Assembly: GCA_029554865.1 (NCBI GenBank)
Contig: JAKPUX010000185.1
Span: forward strand, 1 to 43,904
DNA: 43,904 bases
Direction of reading: 5' to 3'
Source of the DNA: a bacterium
GTDB lineage: Bacteria > Zhuqueibacterota > Zhuqueibacteria > Residuimicrobiales > Residuimicrobiaceae
The position numbers were made by a program, and so were the translations under genes. A model generated the notes under the pieces. It was not told the origin of the DNA. It did no database searches and saw only the letters and a list, made by a program, of their open reading frames with translations. Positions 15,658 through 24,219 of the stretch are shown here, in pieces (positions within the stretch are counted from its first letter, which is position 1; every line of letters starts with the position of its first letter).

Positions 15658-16977
15658 TTAAAAGCCCGTGGGCAGGCGCATGCCCCTGCCCCCATGTTTC
15701 ATTGTCTTCATCATCTTTACAATCATATTATACTGATTCAGAACCCGGTTGACCTCCTGGACGCTGGTGCCGCTGCCGCGGGCGATGCGCTTGCGGCGGC
15801 TGCCGTCTAGGATGTTCGGGTTATTTCTCTCCTTGACCGTCATGGAGCGGATGATCGCCTCCACGCGGATGAGGGCCTTGTCGTCAACCTGCATCCCCTT
15901 GAAGGCCTTGGCCTGGGCGCCGGGGATCATGGTCAGGATATCCTGGAGCGGCCCCATGCGTTTGAGCTGCTGGAGCTGATCGAGGAAATCCTCGAGATTG
16001 AACTCGGCCCGGCGCAGCTTCTTCTCGAGCTTGACGGCCTTTTCGAGGTCGACCGCCTCCTGCGCTTTTTCCACCAGGGAGAGGACGTCGCCCATGCCGA
16101 GAATCCGCGAGGCGAGTCGGTCCGGATGAAAGGGCTCGAGCTGGTCGAGCTTTTCACCGCTGCTGACGAACTTGATCGGTTTGCCGGTGACCGCCCTGAT
16201 CGAAAGGGCTGCGCCGCCGCGGGCATCGCCGTCCATTTTCGTCAGCACCACCCCGCTGAAATCCAGGCGCTCCAGAAAGGCGCGGGCGGTGGTGACGGCG
16301 TCCTGGCCGGTCATGCTGTCGGCGACGAAAAGGATCTCCGCCGGTGAGGTGGCCTCCTTGATGCGCGCCACCTCCGCCATCATCTCCTCGTCGATGTGCA
16401 GCCGCCCTGCCGTGTCGATGATGGCCGTGTCAAGCAGATTCTTGCGCGCATGATCAAGAGCGTGGGCGGCGATCGCCGCAGCATCGCGGTTCTCTTCGGA
16501 GTAAACCTGGATATCGAGGCTGCGTCCGAGCACCTTGAGCTGCTCGACGGCAGCGGGACGATAAATGTCCGCTGCGACCAGCAGGGGGGTGCGCCCCTTT
16601 TTGCGCAGATGGCGGGCCAGCTTGCCGGCAAACGTGGTTTTGCCCGAGCCCTGCAGCCCTGCGAGCAGGATCACACTCGGCAGGGAGCGGCCGAAAACGA
16701 GCGGGGCCTCTTTCTCGCCCAGCAGACGGGTCATCTCGTCATGGATGATCTTGACCACCATCTGGCCGGGGGTGACGCTGCGCAGCACCTCCTGGCCGAG
16801 AGCGCGCTGCTCCACATCGGCGATGAACTGCTTGGCCACCTTATAGTTGACATCGGCTTCCAGAAGAACCCGGCGCACCTCGCGCATGCTCTCGGCGATG
16901 TTCTTTTCATTCAACGTGCCATGGCCGCGAAGCTTGTGCAGGACGGCTTCCAGCTTGTCGGTCAATTCCTGGAACAT
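15658..16977 (-). CDS. ffh: Signal recognition particle protein Ffh (SRP54)
   Basis: A 439-residue SRP GTPase that binds 4.5S RNA and signal sequences and delivers ribosomes to FtsY. The N domain starts MFQELTDKLEAVLHKLRG. G motifs are G1 GLQGSGKTT, DTAGRLH (G3) and TKMDGDARGG (G4), with YRPAAVEQL in the insertion region. The M domain runs from about residue 300 with KRMGPLQDILTMIPG and SRRKRIARGSGTSVQEVNRV. I start at ATG 16977, as homologues begin MFxxL and GAGG lies upstream; the in-frame TTG at 17010 would add 11 atypical residues. It is first in the ffh-rpsP-rimM-trmD-rplS operon. Confidence 0.97.
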   Translation of the reverse strand: MFQELTDKLEAVLHKLRGHGTLNEKNIAESMREVRRVLLEADVNYKVAKQFIADVEQRALGQEVLRSVTPGQMVVKIIHDEMTRLLGEKEAPLVFGRSLPSVILLAGLQGSGKTTFAGKLARHLRKKGRTPLLVAADIYRPAAVEQLKVLGRSLDIQVYSEENRDAAAIAAHALDHARKNLLDTAIIDTAGRLHIDEEMMAEVARIKEATSPAEILFVADSMTGQDAVTTARAFLERLDFSGVVLTKMDGDARGGAALSIRAVTGKPIKFVSSGEKLDQLEPFHPDRLASRILGMGDVLSLVEKAQEAVDLEKAVKLEKKLRRAEFNLEDFLDQLQQLKRMGPLQDILTMIPGAQAKAFKGMQVDDKALIRVEAIIRSMTVKERNNPNILDGSRRKRIARGSGTSVQEVNRVLNQYNMIVKMMKTMKHGGRGMRLPTGF

Positions 16978-17012
16978 GCGCGTTTTTATCCTCGAAAATG
17001 ATACAGCCAATA

Positions 17013-17041
17013 AAAATAGGAAAAAAAAAGCTCTATTGCAA
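17013..17041 (-). promoter_or_regulatory. Predicted promoter of the ffh-rplS operon
   Basis: Minus-strand TTGCAA (17036-17041), 17-bp T-rich spacer, TATTTT (17013-17018). The leader would be about 30 nt. Confidence 0.5.
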
Positions 17042-17145
17042 GATTTTTTTAGGAGTTTGCGGCGTTTTTGGGCGGGCTTGCAGCGGCGGCGGGCTCTCCC
17101 CGGCTTTACTGGCCGGGGAGGCCGGGAAAAGAGGGGCGAGCGGGC

Positions 17146-17898
17146 TCAGCCGCAGAGGACCGAACCGCCATTGACATTAAAGATCTCGCCGGTGATATAG
17201 CTGGCCCCGTCAGAGGCGAGAAAGACGATCGGCCAGGCGATCTCCTCGGCATGGCCGGCCCGGCGCATCGGAATGGTGCGCAGGATGGTCTCCTTCGACT
17301 GTTCGATCGCCTCGATCGACATGTCGGTGTCCACCCAGCCCGGGGCGACGCTGTTGACCAGGATATTGTGGGGGGCCAGCTCGACGGCATGGGACTTGGT
17401 CAAGCTGATCACTGCCCCCTTGCTCGCCGCATAGGGGGAATAGACCGGCTCGCCGCGCTGCCCGGCGGTCGAGGAGATGTTGATGATCCTGCCTCCCCCC
17501 TGCCGGATCATCCATGGCACCACTGCCTCGGTGCAGAAAATCACCCCGTCCAGGTTGATCGCCAGGGTGCGCCGGTAGGTTTCGACGGGGAAGCGCTCGA
17601 TCGGCGCCGGCAGCCATACCCCGGCATTGTTGACCAGAACGTCAATGCGCCCCCACCGGCCGGCGACGCGGTCGACCATCTCGCGCACCGCCGCGGCATC
17701 GCTGACATCGCAGCCCACAATCATCCCCTCCCCCCCGCCGGCCTCGATCTGCGCCAGCACCTCGCGAGCCGCCTGCTCCTGCTGATGATAGTTGACTGCG
17801 ACGCGCGCCCCGTAGCGGCTGAAGATAAGGGCCGCCGCCCGGCCGATACCGCGCGAGGCCCCGGTAATGAGCACCACCTTCTCCTTTAAACCGATCAT
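17146..17898 (-). CDS. Short-chain dehydrogenase/reductase, FabG-like
   Basis: A 250-residue NAD(P)-dependent classical SDR. The cofactor motif TGASRGIGRAA lies at about 13-23, NNAGV at about 90-94, and the catalytic Ser in NISSTAG with YSPYAASKGAV (Tyr and Lys of YxxxK). A C-terminal ASYITGEIFNVNGG matches FabG-type enzymes. It may be a 3-oxoacyl-ACP reductase or another sugar/alcohol dehydrogenase; the sequence alone does not decide. ATG 17898 was chosen because the glycine-rich motif should lie about 12 residues in and AAGGACAGG precedes it; upstream in-frame sequence overlaps the esterase gene. It lies 34 nt after the esterase gene on the same strand, so co-transcription is possible. Confidence 0.88.
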   Translation of the reverse strand: MIGLKEKVVLITGASRGIGRAAALIFSRYGARVAVNYHQQEQAAREVLAQIEAGGGEGMIVGCDVSDAAAVREMVDRVAGRWGRIDVLVNNAGVWLPAPIERFPVETYRRTLAINLDGVIFCTEAVVPWMIRQGGGRIINISSTAGQRGEPVYSPYAASKGAVISLTKSHAVELAPHNILVNSVAPGWVDTDMSIEAIEQSKETILRTIPMRRAGHAEEIAWPIVFLASDGASYITGEIFNVNGGSVLCG

Positions 17899-17932
17899 AG
17901 TCCTGTCCTTGCCATTGGTCCATTGTTTCAGT

Positions 17933-19474
17933 TCAGCGCAGCAGCAGCACCCGGCCGGTGTGCACGTCCGCCCCCACCCGGAGCCGGTAAATATAAAGAC
18001 CGCTCGGGCGCCCGGCCGCCATCCAGAGGTGACGGTAACGCCCGGCCTGCAGCCCCCCCTGCAGCAGTTGCTCGACAAGCTCCCCGCGCACATTGAAAAT
18101 TTCCAGGGCAACCCGGGCCGGCTGCGGCAGGCTGAATTCGAGGGTCACTCCGGCGTTGAAGGGATTGGGATAGGCCGGGTGGAGCTGGAAGGCCGGCGTC
18201 CCGACCTCGCCGATTCGTTCGATCCCCGTCGAGAGCGGAAAAAAGAATTCGAGGGCCTCGTCGACATGGGCGCGCCAGCTGCCCCAGCTGTGGCCCTCAT
18301 GCCAGAGGCGGAACCTGGCCTCGACGCCATTGTCGAGGAGATGGGAGAAAAGGGTCTCCGCATCCCCGATCAGCGAAGGTTCGTAGCTGCCGGCATCGAT
18401 GTAGCACTTTTGAAAGGGACGGGCGGAGGCGAGCAGCTGCATGAGCACCGCCCTCTCGGTCGGCCACATCGCCGGTGAATAGAGGCCGCTGAGGCCGAAA
18501 ACCTCCGGATGATGAAAGCAGATCTGGGCCGAGATCAGGGCGGCCAGTGAAGGACCCATCATCGCCCGCTTGGAAGGATCTCGGGAGGTGTTGTAGGTCG
18601 CATCGATATGGGGCATGAGCTCCTCGATGATGAAGCGCTCAAAATGGACCGCCGTGGCCCCGCTGTACTCCTCGATCCGCTGCCCAGCCGATACCGGGGG
18701 CACAAAAACGCCAATCATCGGTTCAATCCGCTTCCAGCCGATGAGGTTGTCGAGCACGGTCTTGACATCCCCCAGGGCAAGGAACTCGAGGCCGTCATGA
18801 AATAGGACCAGGGGATAGCCATCCTCCCGCTCCGGATCATAATCCGCAGGGAGGTAGACACGCAGAAAGCGGCTGTTGCCGAGTATGGCGCTGACAAAAC
18901 TCCCCTTTTCGAGGGTCCCGCCGCTCACGCTGGTATCGGTCATACACTCCGCCGCCGGCGGATATTCGGGCATACGCAGCTCCGAATTGGGGCCATAGCC
19001 GCCGTAGCAGAGCAGGGGGTTGCGCGAATCGAGAATCCAGCTCGAGTTGTTGAGGACAAACTTGTAGTCGAGCCGGGCATCGGGCTCGTAGGTTTGACGG
19101 AGAAACCAGAGATTTGTCCCGGAAACCCGGTTGAATGAGTGACGGCTCGGATCCCAGCCGTTGGCGTCGCCGGCGAGGGCCACTGAGGTGGCCCCGCCGC
19201 GATAGAGATAATAGACGGCCGAATCGGCCACAATGAGAGGCAGATTCCCGGCTGCCTGATAAAAGCTGTCGGCGACAGCCTGGCGCGCCCCCTCCGGGAG
19301 GGAGTAAACCCGCTGCAAAAATAAGGTGAACTGGTCGCCCGCCTGATCGCTCATTGTACCTTCGCTGAGAGGTTCATCCACTCGGACCGGCGCCGCCTCA
19401 GGCCCGGGGGCCGCGGCGGCCGGCAGTGCCGTGACAAGGAGCGCCATCGCGAAAAACATCGTGTATCGCTGCAT
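17933..19474 (-). CDS. Secreted esterase with CBM48-like and FlgD/type IX sorting-like domains
   Basis: A 513-residue exported protein. The signal peptide occupies about 1-21 (ATG 19474, preceded by GAGGAAAAG). Residues about 75-140 resemble the early-set/CBM48-like domain found ahead of Fes-type esterases (VALAGDANGWDPSRHSF, then DYKFVLNN). Residues about 170-410 form an esterase-D/enterochelin-esterase-type alpha/beta hydrolase (RVYLPADYDPE, LVLFHDGLEF). The likely nucleophile Ser sits in MMGPSLAAL (about residue 309), where the usual G-x-S-x-G has Ala as last residue. A C-terminal HEGHSWGSWR probably supplies the catalytic His. The last 85 residues (LHPAYPNPFNAGVTLEF ... RPSGLYIYRL) form an FlgD-Ig-like domain of the type IX sorting kind. 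Substrate unknown; a polysaccharide- or siderophore-linked ester is possible. Confidence 0.85.
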   Translation of the reverse strand: MQRYTMFFAMALLVTALPAAAAPGPEAAPVRVDEPLSEGTMSDQAGDQFTLFLQRVYSLPEGARQAVADSFYQAAGNLPLIVADSAVYYLYRGGATSVALAGDANGWDPSRHSFNRVSGTNLWFLRQTYEPDARLDYKFVLNNSSWILDSRNPLLCYGGYGPNSELRMPEYPPAAECMTDTSVSGGTLEKGSFVSAILGNSRFLRVYLPADYDPEREDGYPLVLFHDGLEFLALGDVKTVLDNLIGWKRIEPMIGVFVPPVSAGQRIEEYSGATAVHFERFIIEELMPHIDATYNTSRDPSKRAMMGPSLAALISAQICFHHPEVFGLSGLYSPAMWPTERAVLMQLLASARPFQKCYIDAGSYEPSLIGDAETLFSHLLDNGVEARFRLWHEGHSWGSWRAHVDEALEFFFPLSTGIERIGEVGTPAFQLHPAYPNPFNAGVTLEFSLPQPARVALEIFNVRGELVEQLLQGGLQAGRYRHLWMAAGRPSGLYIYRLRVGADVHTGRVLLLR

Positions 19475-19506
19475 AGGCTTTTCCTCAACAAAAGTAGATC
19501 CTGAAT

Positions 19507-19535
19507 AGTATACCCAATATTTGCTTCTTGAACAA
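19507..19535 (-). promoter_or_regulatory. Predicted promoter for esterase/SDR genes
   Basis: Minus-strand TTGTTC (19530-19535), 17-bp spacer, TATACT (19507-19512). The leader would be about 25 nt. It is divergent from the promoter at 19660-19688; the 19475-19783 gap otherwise holds no gene. Confidence 0.5.
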
Positions 19536-19659
19536 GCAAAATGATGATTGAAATTCATACCATTGGCCGGTCTGCCAGCGACGGAAACGATCAATGTTAG
19601 CGCTGGCTATCCGCCCCTTCCAGCGTCGATTAGCCCCGGCCAGACGGAAGATTTTTTCA

Positions 19660-19688
19660 TTGTTTAGTTGTATATTTTTTAATATACT
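19660..19688 (+). promoter_or_regulatory. Predicted promoter with overlapping palindrome for TPR gene
   Basis: TTGTTT (19660-19665), 17-bp spacer, TATACT (19683-19688). GTATATT (19670-19676) and AATATAC (19681-19687) form a perfect inverted repeat over spacer and -10. Confidence 0.5.
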
Positions 19689-19783
19689 TTATGAGATTCA
19701 TGCAGCCGAAGCATCCTCAGGCTGTATGAAAGCCTTCGCACTGCATCCCTGGCAGGCATTGACCTAACACGAGGAACCAGCCC

Positions 19784-21067
19784 ATGAAACGACTCCTTCT
19801 TATGCCGGTTCTGGCACTCCTGATCCTGCTCGCTGCCCTTCAGGAGCCGGCTACAGCCCAATATGATCCGGAAAGGCTCTACCAGCACCTGCAGTCGGTC
19901 TACGATCGCAACGACGGCGACGTCTCCGGCTATCTCATCGACGAGCTCACCCAGTTCGGTCTCATCTTCCCGGATGACGCCAGGGCGGCCGACGCCTCCT
20001 GGCTGCTCGCCAAGATCTACCTGGATAAAAACAAACGGCATGAAGCCCTCGCCGCCGCCTTCAAGACCCTCTATCTCTACCCCCGCAGCCTCCACGAAGG
20101 AGAATGCCGGGATATCATCCAGAACGTCCTCGCCAGGGAGGTGGTCTACGCCCCCAAAAAAGGACTGCTCGAGAGTGCCGTCTACGGCACCGCTGTGGAT
20201 GCAGCCACTCTGGAACGCTGGCACGCCTATCTCAACCTGCTCAAGGATCTCGACCAGCCCAGGCTCTATGACTGGTCCCTGACCGAGGCCAGAACCTTTG
20301 TCACCCGCTTCCCGGGCGATTCCCTTATTTATCCGGTTCTGGAATGGACCGGCGATCTCTATCAGCGGCTCGGCAAGATCTGGGAGGCCATCTACAGCTA
20401 CCGCAAGCTCGAAGAGATCTTTCCCGACCACCCCCAGCTCCCCTATGCCCTCCACCAGCAGGCCCTGCTCCTGAGCGAGCGCGCTGCCAAGCATGAGGAC
20501 GCGGTCAGCCGCCTCACCCGCATCCTCGCCCATTATCCGGAAAGCGACTTCGCGCCCACCGCCGCCTATACCATCGGCAAAATCAAGGAGAGGGAGCTCA
20601 AGGATTATAACGGCGCCATCGAGGCCTACCGCAAGCTGGTCGCGGGATGGCCCAAGGACGAACGCGCCGTCGAGGTCCTCCTCGCCATCGCCGACATCCA
20701 GGACCGCCGGCTGAAGCAGTACGATCTCGCCCTTGCCACCTATGACGAAATCATCAAGGACTATGTCAGCGATCCCCGCGGTGCGCGCGCACTCGAGCTC
20801 ACCGGCGACCTCTACGCCGAAAACCTCAAGGACTATCTCAACGCTGCCAGCAGCTACGCCAGGGTCTCCAAGCTCTATACCGCCGACGAAAAGGCGCCCG
20901 ATCTGCTCATCAAGGCGGGCGATCTCTGCGCGGAACGGCTCAAGGATTACCGCAAGGCCATCGAATACTATGAGATGGTCGCCAACCTTTACCCTGCCAG
21001 CAAAAAGGTCAAGGAGGCCAACAAGCGCATCGACAAAGCCTCAAAAAAGATTACCGATAACCTCTGA
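19784..21067 (+). CDS. Exported tetratricopeptide-repeat protein
   Basis: A 427-residue protein with a signal peptide (MKRLLLMPVLALLILLAALQ ... ATAQ, cleavage near 26). The remainder is alpha-solenoid. TPR-like helices with A/Y spacing are clear from about residue 120 onward, for example GKIWEAIYSYRKLEEIFPDH, KDYNGAIEAYRKLVAGWPKD, KQYDLALATYDEIIKDY and KDYRKAIEYYEMVANLYPAS. This spacing is typical of periplasmic scaffold proteins of the TolA/YbgF or BamD type, though no specific family is recognised. The ribosome-binding site is probably CGAGGA before ATG. A strong hairpin follows at 21074, so it seems monocistronic and not part of the arg operon downstream. Confidence 0.8.
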   Translation: MKRLLLMPVLALLILLAALQEPATAQYDPERLYQHLQSVYDRNDGDVSGYLIDELTQFGLIFPDDARAADASWLLAKIYLDKNKRHEALAAAFKTLYLYPRSLHEGECRDIIQNVLAREVVYAPKKGLLESAVYGTAVDAATLERWHAYLNLLKDLDQPRLYDWSLTEARTFVTRFPGDSLIYPVLEWTGDLYQRLGKIWEAIYSYRKLEEIFPDHPQLPYALHQQALLLSERAAKHEDAVSRLTRILAHYPESDFAPTAAYTIGKIKERELKDYNGAIEAYRKLVAGWPKDERAVEVLLAIADIQDRRLKQYDLALATYDEIIKDYVSDPRGARALELTGDLYAENLKDYLNAASSYARVSKLYTADEKAPDLLIKAGDLCAERLKDYRKAIEYYEMVANLYPASKKVKEANKRIDKASKKITDNL

Positions 21068-21073
21068 AATTCT

Positions 21074-21110
21074 GCCCCCTCCCCGCGCTGCGCGCGGGGA
21101 GGGGGCTTCC
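21074..21110 (+). terminator. Probable terminator between TPR gene and argR
   Basis: A perfect 14-bp stem, GCCCCCTCCCCGCG (21074-21087) with CGCGGGGAGGGGGC (21093-21106), has a 5-nt loop. Only a weak T-rich tail (TTCCCTT) follows, so termination may be incomplete. Confidence 0.6.
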
Positions 21111-21138
21111 CTTCCTGCTGAAAATCCCAAAATTATTA

Positions 21139-21173
21139 TTGCATATTTATACATTGTTTTGTATATTTATGCA
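21139..21173 (+). promoter_or_regulatory. argR promoter overlapped by two ARG-box-like palindromes
   Basis: TTGCAT (21139-21144), 17-bp spacer, TATATT (21162-21167). Two 14-bp palindromic cores, TGCATATTTATACA (21140-21153) and TGTATATTTATGCA (21160-21173), share the ARG-box pattern TGnATAnnTATnCA. Their centres are 20 bp apart, close to the 20-21 bp known for paired ARG boxes. They cover the -35 and the -10, and the second touches the argR start codon. Autorepression is inferred. Confidence 0.65.
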
Positions 21174-21643
21174 TGAAACAGAGAACCGACCGCCACCATG
21201 CCATCCGGGCGATGATCGAATCCCGCCCCATCGCCAGCCAGAACCAGCTCCTCGAGGAACTGCAGGCACTGGGTTTTGAAGTCACCCAGGCGACCCTTTC
21301 ACGCGATCTCCTGCTCCTGGGCGCAATGAGGATTCCCGATCCGGAAAAGGGCTATATCTACGCCCTCCCCGGCGCGGCAGCGCTTGCCCCGCCCCTGACG
21401 GACACCTCCGCCCTGCACGCCTGCCGTTCTCTCGCCTTTTCCGGCCATCTGGCGGTGGTCAAGAGCCTGCCCTCCTTCGCCCCTTCCATCGGTCTGCTCC
21501 TCGACGGCCTCAACCTGCCCGAAGTGGTCGGCACCGTCGCCGGCGATGACACTCTCATCGTCGTCCTGGCCGAGGGAACAAGCCATCACCGATTCAGGCA
21601 GATCCTGCTGGAGCGCCTCCCCGAGCTGCGCGACCGTTTCTGA
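21173..21643 (+). CDS. argR: Arginine repressor ArgR
   Basis: A 156-residue arginine-responsive regulator, hexameric when arginine is bound (family knowledge). The N-terminal winged helix-turn-helix is KQRTDRHHAIRAMIESRPIA followed by QNQLLEELQALGFEVTQATL and SRDLLLLGAMRI, where the QATLSRD recognition element is typical of ArgR/AhrC. The C-terminal arginine-binding and oligomerisation domain includes LPEVVGTVAGDDTLIVVLAE, matching the conserved GTxAGDDT motif. ATG 21173 is required to retain helix 1. No Shine-Dalgarno sequence lies upstream; the predicted transcription start falls on or next to the A of this ATG, so translation may be leaderless. It heads the arg cluster, 106 nt before argG. 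Confidence 0.95.
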   Translation: MKQRTDRHHAIRAMIESRPIASQNQLLEELQALGFEVTQATLSRDLLLLGAMRIPDPEKGYIYALPGAAALAPPLTDTSALHACRSLAFSGHLAVVKSLPSFAPSIGLLLDGLNLPEVVGTVAGDDTLIVVLAEGTSHHRFRQILLERLPELRDRF

Positions 21644-21749
21644 TCTCGATCCCTAAAAAGCATAAATCCTGAACAGCCCCGGCGGCGCAGACTCACTCAG
21701 CCCGCACCACCGGAATCTTTTCATCATCATCCATCAAGAAAGGTCTGTC

Positions 21750-23000
21750 ATGAAAGAGAAAGTGATCCTCGCCTACAGCGGCGGCCTCGATACCTCCGTG
21801 ATCCTCAAGTGGCTCGAGCTCAAGGGCTATGACGTCATCGCCTATGTCGCCGACGTCGGCCAGAAGGAGGACTTTGAGGCTGTCCGTGAGAAAGCCCTCA
21901 AGACCGGCGCCAGCAAGGTCTACATCGAGGATCTGAAAGAGGAGCTGGTGCAGGAGTACATCTTTGCGGCGGCGCGCGGCAACGCCCTTTACGAAGGCCG
22001 CTATTTCCTCGGCACCGCCATCGCCCGCCCTCTCATCGCCAAGCGTCAGATCGAGATCGCCGCCCGGGAGGGAGCGCATTATGTTTCGCACGGCGCCACC
22101 GGCAAGGGCAACGATCAGGTCCGCTTCGAGCTGGCTTACTACGCCCTCCAGCCCGACATTCAGGTCATTTCGCCCTGGAAGGATGCGGAATTCCTCGCCC
22201 AGTTCAAGGGGCGCAGCGATATGATCGCCTTTGCCGAAAAATGGTCCATCCCGGTCAAGGCCTCGATCGCCAAATCCTACAGCGAGGACGAAAACCTCAT
22301 GCATATCAGCCATGAGGCCGGCATCCTCGAGGACCCGCTCTTCCGTCCCCACGAGGAGATTTTCAGCCGGACGGTCGCGCCTCAACGGGCCCCCGATGCG
22401 GAGACCCTGCTCGAGATCGAGTTCGCCGACGGCTACCCGGTCAGGGTGACCAACCGCAGTGACAGCACGGTCGTCACCGGCGCACTCCCCCTCTTCACCT
22501 ATCTCAACCGGGTCGGTGCGGCCAACGGCGTCGGCCGGGTCGACATGGTCGAAAACCGCTTCGTCGGGATCAAGTCGCGCGGCGTCTACGAAACCCCCGG
22601 CGCCACCATCCTCTGGGCCGCCCACCGTGACCTCGAGGGGATCGCCATGGACAAGGAGGTGATGCGCATCCGCGACATGCTCTCCCCCCTTTTCTCGGAA
22701 CTGATCTACAACGGCTTCTGGTTCTCGCCTGAAATGGATTTTCTCCTCAGCGCCTTTGAAAAGAGCCAGGAGAAAATCAACGGTTCGGTGCTGCTCTCCA
22801 TCTACAAGGGCAATGTCACCCCCATCGGCCGGCAATCCCCGATCTCGCTTTACAACCAGGATCTTTCGAGCATGGACGTGGAAGGGGGCTATAACGCCAT
22901 GGATGCCGGGGGCTTTATCCGCATCCATGCTATCCGGCTCAAGGCCCACAACATCGTCCTCAAGAACGGCAAACCCTACACCTGGCGCCACAAGGAGTAA
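21750..23000 (+). CDS. argG: Argininosuccinate synthase
   Basis: A 416-residue enzyme condensing citrulline and aspartate with ATP to argininosuccinate. The N-terminal PP-loop ATP-binding motif is [15 protein letters not shown] (about 8-22). Other hallmarks are [15 protein letters not shown] (about 116-130), the substrate-binding [16 protein letters not shown] and the C-terminal [15 protein letters not shown]. The length is normal for type I ArgG (400-450). AAGAAAGG precedes the ATG. It is followed after 1 nt by argH, so the last two steps of arginine synthesis are tightly coupled. Confidence 0.97.
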   Translation: MKEKVILAYSGGLDTSVILKWLELKGYDVIAYVADVGQKEDFEAVREKALKTGASKVYIEDLKEELVQEYIFAAARGNALYEGRYFLGTAIARPLIAKRQIEIAAREGAHYVSHGATGKGNDQVRFELAYYALQPDIQVISPWKDAEFLAQFKGRSDMIAFAEKWSIPVKASIAKSYSEDENLMHISHEAGILEDPLFRPHEEIFSRTVAPQRAPDAETLLEIEFADGYPVRVTNRSDSTVVTGALPLFTYLNRVGAANGVGRVDMVENRFVGIKSRGVYETPGATILWAAHRDLEGIAMDKEVMRIRDMLSPLFSELIYNGFWFSPEMDFLLSAFEKSQEKINGSVLLSIYKGNVTPIGRQSPISLYNQDLSSMDVEGGYNAMDAGGFIRIHAIRLKAHNIVLKNGKPYTWRHKE

Positions 23001-23001
23001 G

Positions 23002-24219
23002 ATGAAACTTTGGCAGAATCCTCCGGCGGCCGTTGCGCCGCCGGATCCCCTCACAGAACGGATCGAGCAGTTCACCGCCGGCGCGGACCCCATCCTCGAC
23101 CTCGAGCTGCTGCCATGGGATGGTCTCGCCTCCAAGGCCCACGCCCGCATGCTCGCCAAGGTGGGGCTGCTCTCCCAGGAGGAGGCCGCAGCCCTGATTG
23201 CCGGCCTGGACGGGATCCTCGCCCTCCACCGCAGGGGAGAATTCACAATCAGCCGGGCCGACGAGGACGGCCACACCGCCATCGAAAACCATCTCGTGCA
23301 GCGCTGCGGCGAGGCCGGCCTCAAGATCCACACCGGCCGCAGCCGCAACGATCAGGTCCTCACCGCATTGCGCCTCTACAGCAAGGAGCGGACCTCGGCC
23401 TGCACGGCCGCCTTGCAGGGAATCATCGCCGCCCTCGAGGCCCTCATCGCCGCTCAGGGCGCTGTGCTTTTGCCCGGTTATACCCACACCCGCAAGGCCA
23501 TGCCCTCGAGCGTGGGGATGTGGGCCGGAGCCTGGCGCGACGCTTTCGCCGAGGATCTTGACCTGCTCGGCCACGCCGCCGGGTTGATCGACCAGAATCC
23601 CCTCGGCACCGGGGCGGGCTACGGCGTCCCGCTTCCCCTCGACCGGGAGATGACGACCGCGGAGCTGGGCTTTGCCAGGGTGTTGTACAATCCCATTCAC
23701 GCCCAGAACAGCCGCGGCAAGTATGAAGGGATCCTGCTGCATGCCCTGGCGGTGGCTTTGGCCGATATCAACCGCATGGCCTCAGACCTCATCCTCTTCA
23801 CCATGCCGGGATTCGATTACTTTACGCTGCCCGGGGTCTTTATGACCGGCTCCTCGATCATGCCGCAAAAAAAGAATCCGGATGTGCTCGAGCTGCTGCG
23901 CGCCCGCTACCACGAGGTCGCCGCCTGCGAGGCCCAGCTCCGCACCGCGACCGTCAATCTGATCTCCGGTTACCACCGCGACCTTCAGTCCACCAAGGAG
24001 GCGCTCATGCGCGGGCTGGGCACGGCTCTCGAAACTCTCGAGATGGCCGCCCTGGTGGTGCAAAACCTCAGGGTCAACGAGGAGGCCTGCCGCTCCGCCA
24101 TGACCGATGAACTTTACGCCACCGCAGACGCCTATGAACTGGTCCAGCAGGGTGTGCCCTTTCGTGAGGCCTACCGGATCATCGCCGCCCGGTTCCGGCA
24201 GGAGCAGAAAAATGACTAG
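23002..24219 (+). CDS. argH: Argininosuccinate lyase (short form)
   Basis: A 405-residue member of the fumarase/aspartase superfamily, cleaving argininosuccinate to arginine and fumarate. Conserved regions are HTGRSRNDQVLTALRL, LLPGYTHTRKAMPSSVGMW and the family signature GSSIMPQKKNPD. The AMPSS variant of the usual THLQ-RAQPV region resembles Bacteroidetes enzymes. At 405 residues it is shorter than E. coli ArgH (457), mainly at the C-terminus after EAYRIIAARF. The AAGGAG before the ATG lies in the end of argG, and the last 8 nt overlap argC. I chose ATG 23002; a longer in-frame reading from 22756 lies inside argG. Confidence 0.95.
   Translation: MKLWQNPPAAVAPPDPLTERIEQFTAGADPILDLELLPWDGLASKAHARMLAKVGLLSQEEAAALIAGLDGILALHRRGEFTISRADEDGHTAIENHLVQRCGEAGLKIHTGRSRNDQVLTALRLYSKERTSACTAALQGIIAALEALIAAQGAVLLPGYTHTRKAMPSSVGMWAGAWRDAFAEDLDLLGHAAGLIDQNPLGTGAGYGVPLPLDREMTTAELGFARVLYNPIHAQNSRGKYEGILLHALAVALADINRMASDLILFTMPGFDYFTLPGVFMTGSSIMPQKKNPDVLELLRARYHEVAACEAQLRTATVNLISGYHRDLQSTKEALMRGLGTALETLEMAALVVQNLRVNEEACRSAMTDELYATADAYELVQQGVPFREAYRIIAARFRQEQKND

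Noticed and set aside
22756-23001. Apparent N-terminal extension of ArgH into argG
   Set aside because: These codons lie inside argG in another frame; a good ribosome-binding site precedes ATG 23002.
21693-23348. Long minus-strand open frame (551 codons)
   Set aside because: Antisense to argG/argH with no conserved domain; a codon-bias artefact.
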